From: Apostichopus japonicus
Taxonomy: Eukaryota > Echinodermata > Holothuroidea > Aspidochirotida > Stichopodidae
Direction: 5' to 3'
Assembly: GCF_037975245.1 (NCBI RefSeq)
Contig: NC_092574.1
Coordinates: 18,757,713-18,821,712, forward strand
Length of the DNA: 64,000 nucleotides
Shown here in pieces: positions 37,901 to 49,900 of the stretch. Below the pieces are notes generated by a model that saw only the letters and a list, made by a program, of their open reading frames with translations, searched no databases and was not told where the DNA came from. The stretch's first letter is position 1. Each line of letters starts with the position of its first letter. The position numbers and the translations under genes are program-made.

Positions 37901-40900
37901 AACCAGCTACATATGATTCTGTGAAGAGTGTTTGTTCTCAAAAATACTTAATTTTCTATTCCAGTTTTTGTTCTTCGTTTCTTAAAGTTTTTCTCTAATT
38001 TTTAAAATTTTTAATATCCCGTCTACAGATTTACTGAACGACATTGGATTTCACTTCATTCAAAAATGCATTGAAGCAATAGAAAGTAGAGGTGAGTTTT
38101 AAACTGTGTGAGGAAAATGAAGAAAGTTCTTTTCTTCACACTCAATGCTTGCATACTCACATGACTTTTTGGTTTTGATTGTAGCTAGAGTTCATCCTAT
38201 GACACAGTAAACAGTCATGCTTGTTGACAGTTTGTAAATTTCACACCATAATATAATTTGTGACTTTCGATTGCACTTTTGATTTGGTCGAAAACAAATC
38301 GTAGTTTACCCTCGCAGTGCTGTACCTGAATATGTTATATTTGCAGCTTTTATTTCCAATATGGCAATTTATGCACTTTTTCAGCGGAGCACTAGTTTGC
38401 TCATTTGCGAATCTAAGACAGAGCAGGTCCTTTAAATGTAGCTTTATATAGAAGATTACCTGTTTTTCGTATGAATTACATTTAGTGTCTTTCAAATGTT
38501 TTCTGAATTGATCAAAGAGAAAAGAGCAAATAATAGAAGAAATACAGAAAGGAAATGACACACACATGCACACACACATGATTGTATTACATTCCAACCG
38601 AGGACCCCATTGTATTTTCCATTGTTCAAATCCACGTACCCTAACCTTAACAATATCCCATACAATAGAATTCTTCCGAGGACGTGGTGATTCTTTAGAA
38701 ATCACAATCGAGGACCTGGAATTCTTTCGTTCAAGTCCTTGGTCTGAATACAAAACAAACGCACACACACGCACACGAAAAAACAATAAAACAGTGTTTA
38801 CCGTTCCTGAACTGAATGATCATAAAACTAAGGTTGTTCAAACAGAAATTTGGTCATCCCGGACGACCGGACTACCAATTAAAATTTGGCCCTGACAACA
38901 GAGCACCCTTCTAGGATAACGTTCAAAGACATTTGTCCTCGACAAAGTAATACTGAATTGTAAGCGTTTAATTTGAGGCCATAAAAGTCTTATGTTTCCC
39001 TCTGAGTTAAATTGCATTGCATCAGAGGAACCTAATGATCTGTGCAGTAGACTCCAGTCCAGCCACTTCAACTGAGAAACCTCAGCTATTTACAGGATCA
39101 TTTCTTAAAAACTAAAAGTGTTATTAAAATATAACCTGAACAGAAAGCAGTACTATTTACTGGTCTACACCATATCAAAATTACTTATTTTTTGCCTTAA
39201 ATAATGATTTGAACAGTGACAGGTATTGCCTGCATAAAGTGTGACACAATCCACTCGTTATCCCCTAGTAGAGGCCATATCAATACCGGTGGTATCATAA
39301 TTAAATGGAATAATAATACCAGTATGAGGTAGTGGTGATACATTATATTCTTTTACATTTCTAACTTTTATTGTCTGGAAATAAAATATTTAAATTGCCA
39401 TGACTATAATTTGTCTGTTTTAATTGAAGTTTCTGTTCTTTTATAGGTCTTGATGATCAAGGGCTCTACAGGGTGGTAGGGGTCAACTCCAAAGTGCAAA
39501 GGTTAACATCAGTTTGTTTGGGTAAGTTTTATCCTTAAAATGACCAGAAAGTGAAAGTAAGATATAGCTCAGGATGGAGAGGGATAGGGGTTCTATTAAA
39601 GGTTCTTTGGTTCTGACTGATCAGACAGTTTTAATCAGAATATATATTATTTGTGTTTATAATTTTTCTTATTATATTTTATTTATCACATAGTAAAGGC
39701 ATCATGTTATTGTTTTTTATTATCTTTGCCTATAACATGTTATGCACATTATATACACGGATAGGGTCCCACTTAAGCTACTGTAAGGCTTCCTCCTGAT
39801 CCTTGGGTCTCTAAACTAAACAGTGTATGATGGATTGGCAACACCACAGGAACATCTTCACTTTATGAATCCAAACCAACCCTTCATACACCTAACTTTT
39901 TTTTCCAGATTTCCTTTTCCCTACCCCTCCTTACACTTTTTTTTTTGTATTTTATGTAGTTCCTAATGTCTCATTTTTTGTCCATGATCAAACTTGATCA
40001 ATTCAGACAAAAGGAAACCTCACAACGTGAACCTGTCAGACTCTGGCGAATGGGAGATCAAGACTATTACTAGTGCTCTGAAAAACTACTTCAGGTAAGT
40101 CTAAAAAATAAAAATATGTTGAACAAAGGACAAGTTGTCCATAAGAAAGGAAGTCATATGCAACATATTGGCCTGGGGTGCGGCAAGTGGTGGGGGGGGG
40201 GGAGTGGGGTGGGAAGGAGGGGGTGAAGACCTTATTTTTGTGGCGAGTGTTTTTATTGTGAAGCCATGATTGTGAATGAGAATTTCAATCTGTCAGTTTG
40301 GCAAATGGGAGATCAAGACTGCTACGAGTGATTAGAAAATCTACTTGAGGCAAGTTTGAAATTAAATGAATGTAAAAGAGGAAATGGGGCTGCTTTTGAG
40401 TGGTGCAGATGTACACATACAACTTTTGATATTTGATTCGGTCAGGGTGATGGGATGGGGGAAGGAGCTAGGGATAGGAGAGGAACATTTTATGTAAGGG
40501 ATGCAGTCATGGAAAGGTTATGGTTATGACGGAAAAAGTTGAATTTTGTAACGAAAGCTATAGAACATTTCATAAGCTCACAAAAAACAATGTTTTCAGT
40601 GAATTAATTGAATGATGCTGACATTTATAGTAATGGACTTCATTAAGGTAATGATTAAAGTTATCTGCAGAATGCAAATTACTCCTTTAATAATTACTCT
40701 CACTTCTGACACAGAAATCTACCAGAACCACTGATGACCTTTGACCTCCACGATAGCTTCATAGCAGCTGCAAGTGAGTATCATCTAAGACATAATACAT
40801 TCAATGTTGTGTAACTTGGTGACATGAGATTCAAGCATATGTATGGAAGGCTGTCTTTGATGAAATTATTATATTGTATGGTTAAATAGTAGTGAGTTTA

Positions 40901-43900
40901 TATTTCTCATCACCAGTGTTATAGTTATTAAACTATGGGGTACAGGGGGACAGTCAGATACCACAGAACTTGTAATTCACATATATTCATTTTGCACAAA
41001 GATATCAAGTGTATTGTCCTGTAGGAGAGCCACATACCTCATTTCACCTAGTCATAATTGTATTTCCCTGTAAGAATTTTGAGTAGTATTTCCTCACAAC
41101 CATAATGGTGCTTTTTAGCTAGTTGCTCCTATCAGGCCTGATGAGAAGGAAAGGATGGTGGTGGGGGGGGGGGAGGGGGGACATAATGTGGGCCAATTAG
41201 GGTGCCCAGGAATGTATGTGATAAAGAATAAGGTCTTCCCTAGATCATAGTATACTTAGCAACACTGTAGACTCCAAGAAGGGACCTTATGACATAGTTC
41301 GTAGCTCTTGACTCCCCAACTACCCCAGTCTGTTGACATTAGCCCAGAGCATTAAATGCAGATTAGATAAGGCCCAGGAATGTCTGACATGTGAGTACTG
41401 TATGAGGAGGCTATGTTTTGAACATCTTTTGTGACTTTTAAGTAGCAGACTATTAATATGATCATTTCCCTTTTTTTTTTCAAAGAAGAGATTATTTCTT
41501 GTAAACAATACTACCTACTTCAACAGAGGTTAAATTGATTAATGCCCCTTCATGTCAATAATTCATCCAGTTTATTTGGAAAATTAGTAACTTGAATCTT
41601 CTCACTTGAACTTGATAATCTTTTATATAAAGATCGCATTTTTGTTTCCCCTCCCCGTAGAACACGATTCAAAAACTCTGCGGATAAATGACATTCATGC
41701 CCTGGTTCATCAAATACCGGAACCGAACTTTGAGATGTTGGATATGCTAATATCTCATCTGAAGAAGTAAGAAAAATTATTTATTCATATTCTTCAGGTC
41801 ACATGTGCCTTCAATGTTTCTTGTATGTTTCATTCGTATTTGTTCCAATTTTTATTTTATGTGATATATATTGCATTTTTGCAATGGTGATGTATAAATA
41901 ATTAACCTCTTACCATGACCTATATGATGGCATTGGTTCCAGTGTCGTTTTAGTTTCTATACCTTTAAAATATGAAGAGAAAAACAGAGAAATTAGATAG
42001 TTTAAGATCATGGCAATATTATATCACAGATTGACCACATACAAAATGCCAGAATACTTCTGGCAAAAAGCCAGAAGTATCCATGCAAGAGTTTGCATCA
42101 TTTACTATTTGATAAGTTGTAAAGGTGCTCTCCAGATTTTTTTTCCATCGACTTTCAATAATTGAATTCCGTCGTTTTCATGAATTTCTCCGAAATGAAA
42201 ATCTTTCAAATAAAGTGAAATACAGCAACGATATTATTGACGATGCCATTTTTTTTGGTGCAAAAATATGGAAAACTTGGGAATTGCATGATCTCAAAAC
42301 CAGTGTGAAATAAGAACTTGTCGTATCTGCATAATTATGGATAAGGAATCTTTATAAAGTAATGTGATGTTTAGTTGTGAATTTACATGTTTATTGTTCT
42401 GTATTTCATATACTCACATAACTAAAGTTAACGAGAAGTTTGTTAATTGTAATTACTCTTCACGTCTGTCGTTTCCTCTCACTTCAGAGTCTCTGAGAAC
42501 TGCAATAGAAACCTGATGACAAAAGCCAACCTCGGTGTTTGCTTTGGTCCGACGTTGATAAGGCCCGAGGAGGAAACCATGCAGGCCATCTTAGATATAA
42601 AGTTCTCTAACATCGTAGTTGAGATCCTTATCGCCAATTATGATACGGTATATTCAGACAGCTTTACAAAAGTTTCTCTGTGTATCCTCTCAATGTTTTT
42701 CCAATTTTTTTATTCCAGACATTATTTTCAGTTCTTTTAATGCTGTATTTTGCATCGACTTGTTGAACTTTACCTTTGTACCTGTTGATAGCCATTAATT
42801 TGAACATAATTATATAATAAATTACCATCATTTGTCCTGCTCGTACTAAGCAATTTATTAAATGTCTCTTTGCAACGATAGAGAAAATTCTGTGCTCCAC
42901 CGTTCCCGCTGCGAATAAAGCTTCAGGCATATATATAATCCATACTCCTGCTCCCCTCAAGGCCCTCCCAATCACCCCTATTCCCCCGATTCATAGTTTG
43001 TGTGCCACGATTGATCTTTCTAACATTGTGGTCTTAGTTCCTGCTTTCCTGCTTTCAACATAAGATGGTCAGACCTTGCTTTAGTCCTTTGATGATTACA
43101 GCTATAACATGTTAAAGGCAGAATGCTAGTATAAGTTGTTGACAAGAATCAAGTAAAAAGTTAAATATGGTTATTTAATGGTCGTCAAGGCACACTACTC
43201 GCATAAATTTAGGTACAAATTAATCTTTTGTCTTCATCTCCCCCTCCCTTCCCCTTCCCCTCTCCCATGTCTATTTCTTTCTATTCTCTTTTCTTTTCTT
43301 TTTTTATAGATTTTCAAAACCTGTCCTAGAGACCCTCCACCTGACATGATACCTCGACGGTCCGTCGTCCCATCAAATTCAGCCTCATCAACCACATCTT
43401 CTGCATCAAGCGTTTCTTCCTCTAAGGCTTCACCCAGGCACCATCAGAAAACCCCCGCCCCTCAACCACCCTTCTCTGACTCCACTCACCCTAGCCTCAC
43501 CCAACCTTCCAAAGTGAAACCACCACCACCAACCAAAGGGGAATCTCGAGATCATTCCCCTCGTAGAGCAGGTGAGGATCTCCCCGACCTTACGGGGAGG
43601 GTGAGAACCCTCTCGCAGCATTATCTAGACCTAGCTATATCTCAGGATCATCAAACGCCCCCTTCCATCAATAGAACCTCAAACCAGGTCATGCGAAGGA
43701 ATGCCAAATCTCTAAAATCAGGTCGCCGTCGGCCCATGTCACAGTTTTTCCTCCCGTCGTCTAAATCCAAAGATAGTAAAAAAGAGAACATCGATCTACA
43801 CTTCCCCAAAGATTTCCCAAACTTGGAAGGGGTGAGTGTCGCGAGGCTTTCTCGTAGCTTTCACATAAACACCAACAACTGCCATGAACAGCCCAAGGTT

Positions 43901-46900
43901 TCCTTGAAGCAGAAGGGCAGGTCTCTCATGCAGAAATCTGCTAGAGAATTACAGAGCTTAAAGTTGAAGTTTCAAGGCGTGGATTCGAGCCCAGAAGCAA
44001 AGACTATTCCCGCGGAAGGTAACTGGCATGATTCCAGAGCTCGCCACCCACAGCTCAAAAAAAAAAAAAAAAAAACATCTCATGGCAGCTAAATTGCAGA
44101 TCGATTGGCAAAGTTTGCATTTTTACGTCATTTTTACGTTCCGCCGCGTAGACTCACTTTTCTTTTGGAGATACCGTTTTGATCATTGCAGAAACTAAAA
44201 CTAATTAACCCCCCCCCTTGCCCCCTTAACTTTTTGCGTTTTTGTTACTAGTGTAGAGGCTTCAATTTTCTTTTTATCCCAAATAACAAACCAGAGATGA
44301 TCAGATTTTTCAGGATTAAACTCTGTAACAACTCATATTTTCTGTTTCTTCATTCAAACTTTAACCAATTTTTCCTCTTATGATTTGAATTGAAATAAAG
44401 AAGTAATTTTGTTTTCATGGCTAAATTTTGAAAAGTAAGACGATTATTTTGCTACTATATGTCCCAAATTAGGAAAGGTATTTTAGTTTGCCTCTTCAAT
44501 CTATGTGAGGAAAGTTTTTTTTTTTGGGGGCAGGTAAGCATTACAGACGTACATTACAAAAGAGAGTACCATAGTTTTCTTTCTAACATCTCAGTATTAA
44601 ATAAGTATAATACTGCAGCAATGAACAAATTATTTTCCAATAGTGGAACCTTGACCCTGTTTCGGAGGAGTGATATTTCTTAATAATCACCCAGACTCCT
44701 GCCCCTATCCCCTGATCATCATGCTTATCATTACCATGCAAGAAGACCATAAAGCACTATCCATTAAGATGCTACCACACAACAAAGACACTTACCTTTC
44801 ACTATGCCATCTGATGAGTAGTTCAAAGCGTGCACACTCATTCGAAAGAGGCAACTTTATTACGTAGTTAAATCGAGAAGAAACTTGCAAAATCAATCAT
44901 GGACTTCCATCAACCCTCACACCCTACAGTCCTCCAACTCCCCCTCCCCCCCCCCCCCACATATAACTGTAGAAAATTCAGCACGTCATTCAGGTCTCGA
45001 GTAAGTTTTTGACCAAGTGAGATATTTTTCTGTTTAATTTCTTTGGGGGCGTTATATTAGCATTTATTATTAACTTTCATGGAGATGCATTTGATATTAC
45101 TTACCAATCAACAAATAACTGCATGAACTTTACAATTGGAGATCATGATTTCAAGTAAACTTCAATTCCACCTTCTTCATTATTAACACAAAATACTGGT
45201 TTATAGTCTTGTCTTGGGTTGTCACTTTTGTGGTTAAAAACATTTCAAAAATGTAACAGCTTTCACATCTATGGTCGCTGTCTTTGCTTGGGTTTATAAT
45301 TTGCTTGATAATAGTATTGGTATTAGAATTTTTTGGGGCAAAAGCAAGAATTTGATGGTAGTAACATGATGTTAGGTTTCATAAGAGAATTGAAGGGTGA
45401 TACCACAGAAAGGATGGCCACAACTGGTATGTGTGTTTAAGATAAAAGGCACTGTAAGAATTGAGTAACTGATGTCAAGGTAACATTCTTTCATCAGTTT
45501 CTACCTCAAGTGTAGCTGTGGGATTTGACATGATCATAGCTTGTGGTGTGAAACAAGTGGACCTTGATGGACATTACCTTATTTGTTGAGTTGAAGAAGT
45601 TGTTCAAAAAGAAAGAGAAGAAAATTAAAACCAAGCAAAAACTGACCAAAAGGTTAAACAAGAGAGAAGAGTAAAATACTGTCAAATACTTCAACAAAAG
45701 GTGAAATGCATAAAGAAAATTAAAGGGAAAATATTTTTGGTGGATGTTGGGGGGTTGATGGGGGTAAGTTGATGGTCATCCAAACATTAATTGGTAAAGG
45801 GATATGGTTTTGATTTTTTCCATCTAGTACCATGAACGATATAAACAAAACAATTATTTCTTTCGGGAGTTGTAAGTTTCAATGATTTAACTAGATTTGA
45901 AAGAAAACTTGTAACCTGCCAAAACGTATTGATGTCCAGGTTGAATTTCTTAATTTCTACTTTCATGTGAAAACTTTTTAAGAAATGCCAAAAGCTAATG
46001 AGAGGAAGAAGGAGGGGGGGGGGTGTGGTTGGGGACAGGGGGTGATATTGAAGGATAAGGAGTAGGGGAAAGAATAATAAAAAACTATTTTAAGAGTAGG
46101 TTGGTAGAGATAACCCTGTTTTACTTTCCAGTTACGGCAATCTTCTCAGCCACACGGTGCAAAAAAAAAAAAAACATGATGAATTTTGACATTTTTGAAA
46201 ATTTTGAATTCCTGCAGCAGCACCTGCAGAGCCTCAATACAGTTCAAGCGACAGTCGAGAGTCGATCAGCTCAGCAACGTCAAACTCGACCCATTCATCT
46301 AGCTCCTCTCCACCTTCCAGCAAGAAGGCTAACTCGTTATCAACAGGTAGGAAATAAAATGAATTTCTGTGAGGTCGTATTTTCAGTTTTAATTGCAGTT
46401 TGAAATACTTTCTTTTGAAGCATGCAGTTACGTCAGTTTTTTGAGCTGTGCGCCTCTGGCCACTGAATATTCATTGAACAGTCACGAGGTCAATGTATGC
46501 ATCTTTCAGTTTTCTCGTTGCGATCACACATTTCATTTAAATGATCGTTTGTAATTTTGTCAGGAAAATAAAAAATATAATACATAGTTATATATATAAA
46601 AAAAATGATGGTAATTTGCTTTAATTTTTCAGTTAGGCTTATCATTTCTGCATACTTTACTTTGCTTTCTTGTAAAACATAGATTCTCAAAGGTTATCAG
46701 TAGTGACTCCAAATTTTAGCATGCCAACATTCAATAAAAAGTTTTTTGATTTTCTGACCACTCAGATTTTTCCAGACATAAAAGCTCAAACTAGGCAAAT
46801 AATTTCCTCTTTGTGAAGTTTTGAGGCATGAATGACCAACAGTTAATAGTTGACTTGGGGCATATTTGCAAACAATAATGCAGATATTCAGTCGTAACAA

Positions 46901-49900
46901 AACTCCCAATGTCCGAGATGTTTTGTTGCATGAATAATTTGTGGAATTTACCTTCTACCTGGCACTTCAGTTCATATGCTTTTAACTTTCAGGGCATGGC
47001 AGGTGTCTTCTTGTTTTCTTCAATATCTGTATTACTTATACATGCAACATACATGTTTACTTTAATGATGCTGTTGGTTTTTAATTTGCAGCTTTCCATT
47101 TTTTCTGTCACTTTCTGGATTCAAACTTTGACTAATACTTAGACAACGTACATTTGAGGGGGAGGGGTAGCCAGGCAGTCATAAACTAACTGTACAATGT
47201 ACCAACACAATAGAGTACATTTTGTGTTTTAATATCTTGCCATAATCTGTTGGTACCATACTTGAATAGTAAAGCAGAGAAAAGATACCTATAATTTCTT
47301 ACCAGTTGTGTCCCAAAAATGCACCAAAGAAGTTTCAAATTAGACCAAATCTTACAAGGTTACATCCCTCGGTTGGATCAATGGGTCTGCAGTTGTGAGT
47401 AAATATCACATGGCTGGGTCCAGAGCGATACAGTGTTATAACCCATGGCAAAATATTCCTGTAGCTGTTAATCCCTGTTGAAGGGGTGGGGGGGGGGATT
47501 AAGAACTAAGAAAAGGGGAGAGTTTGGAAAATGGTAAAAAAAACAAGCTTTTATTATTTTTATTTTGTTAAAGATTATTGTTGGTTTTCATGCTTTTTCT
47601 TTCCTTTTTCTCATTTTGTCAGATTTCATATAATTTCACACATTCAGTTTGCAACTCTGCACTGGTTTATGTGTTAAAACATTCCAAGGAATTAGAAAAT
47701 GTTGGATTCAAATACACAGATTTTATTCATGCGCCGTACAGCTAATGTTTCAATGTAATTGCTGTTCTTTGGTGGAATACTTAATCTGTCACTCAGCATT
47801 TAATGTCTGTTCTTGGAGTAGTAGAGAACATTTGAATCCAACCAATCATGTAATTGTACATTTTGAATCCAACCAATCATGTGTTTGTTTGTAGGAGGTC
47901 ACCGTACCAATAAGCCGAAGAGGAAACCAGGTATTACATTACTCAGCAGTAACCATGTCTAATAAATGTGCCCGTTGCTAAAGAAGCATCAGTTTAGTAG
48001 GATGTGTCAATTGCCTGCAATTAATAGTTTAAATAAAATATAAAAAATTACCTGTTAATTTCTCTATACTTACTCGTCTTCCTAACGAATGTTTTAGCGC
48101 ATGATCAATTTAGAAATGTTGAAGATGATGTAATCTTGAATCCTATTCAGCATTTATCCATGGCAACTCAGACTTTTAAATTTTTATAAAGTCTGTATTT
48201 TTTATTTTTTTTTATTTTTGTGCAACAAAAGCATGGTTAAATGTTTGAGTATCATCATTAAAGACACATTATTTGGGATGTTGAAGATGACATCATATGC
48301 AGATGTCTAATATTTATTCAGAGCATACAATCACTAAAAATTAAATCTCTTTGCATTCCATATTCAAATGATTTCTTTAGATGTTTCTATAATGCTCTCC
48401 ACTACCAATCATAGTCATTCTATTCCTGTCAATCACTACTTTTGTATCTTGAAGAGCATTAGAGGTAACACTTGTCGAATGTGATGTTTTAGGTCATGCT
48501 CTCTTTGCCTTGAATATTTTAATCCTGCATATGATTAACATAAATTATAATCTTTTCCACATGTGTAAGGAACACGCTCATAAATTGTCCAAATTTTTTT
48601 TTCTGACGAAATGCAGTAAGCGTGTCAATTTTCCAAAAAACGTGAATGAAATAGAAATTTTTGATTAATGTCAAGAGAAAAAAAAAGGTTTTTTTCCCTG
48701 GAAATGTGTCTTTGGAGGTGATCAAATATGAACCGATGTCAACTCGGTCAATAGGTGTAGAAGTACACCAAAAAGTGGTCCTTTTTACATGGATGTGTCG
48801 AAATTTCTCGTGCATTTGCCTGGAATGATCGTGCGCTCTTTTTTGCATCGCCATCTTGGAAAGTAGTTTTGTCCGACTCTCGCCTCTCCCTAACTCAAGT
48901 AGTAGTTGAAAAAAAGAAAAGAAAAAAAAGTGAAAAAGGAAAGAATCTATTCCCAAAACACGCTGCCTGCAGGAGGAGGTCTCGGTCGTTCCCATCTTTT
49001 TTTTTGGGAGGGGACGACAGGAGATGGTTTGCCCTCCTTTGCTCTTATGTCGTCTATGATCGTTTTGTTTTCTCTTCCTACGTGCATCTTCATTGGCATC
49101 TTACAGTATTCTGGAGGTCAATACAAATGCGGAAATATCCCAAGTATCATACGTACCACGGTAACGTCTCACGCAAAAGTCTCGTCAGCTTTGAATGTTT
49201 ATCCTGTAAACGCTCCTCCTCCCTATCATGTCTTAATATCCAAATTATATTTAGAGAGCATGATTTATTTATAATCAATGTTGGGGTGAAGAATCGGTTT
49301 TCTTGAGGATCCTGGAAGCGGTGTCAATGTTTAATCGTTTAGATTTGGAATGCTATGAGGTTTTGAGATAGAGGTTACGGTAAATGTCGAAAACAGAGCT
49401 GAAGTGTTGGGGGAGAAAGAGGAGCACTTGGGCAACATAACCTAAACAATCTAAATATTGAGGTCGGATTAATATATTCCAAAATCTTGGAAGGAATTGG
49501 TTTTGGTATTGCATTTAAAAGACTGAAATGCTCTAAACTTTGAATGCGATTACAAAGCTTATAATCAATGGTGGAAATAGTAGATTTAGGTCAAAACAAT
49601 ATACAGTAATGATTATAAAGTGGATTGCATTGTCAGATGTTAAATAATGGCAAATTAGAGATAATGTCTGGGACATATTATTGATGAAAACAAGTAGTGA
49701 ACAACTATTAAAAAGGAAAAAAGTAATATTAATATATATCAGGAAGCAACCGCATTCAAGCAGATGTAAAAAATACAGCAAAAAGGAAAAAGACCAAAAA
49801 GTTGATGGTTCCTGATACAACTTAAAGAGTTCTTCATTTTAATGGTTCACTCGGTCATAAGTGTGTCTGATATGTCTTTTCATTAGAGCTTGCTACTATA

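Noticed and set aside
38241-38895. Opposing open frames of 181 codons (minus) and 109 codons (plus) in the intron 38092-39446
   Set aside because: No recognisable domain or splice context. Both overlap repeated GTCCTCG/CGAGGAC heptamers and a (CA)n tract, so repeat-derived openness is likelier than a gene.
48519-49306. Overlapping open frames of 122-158 codons on both strands
   Set aside because: Composition is dominated by A-rich and T-rich runs (Lys/Phe), with no motif.
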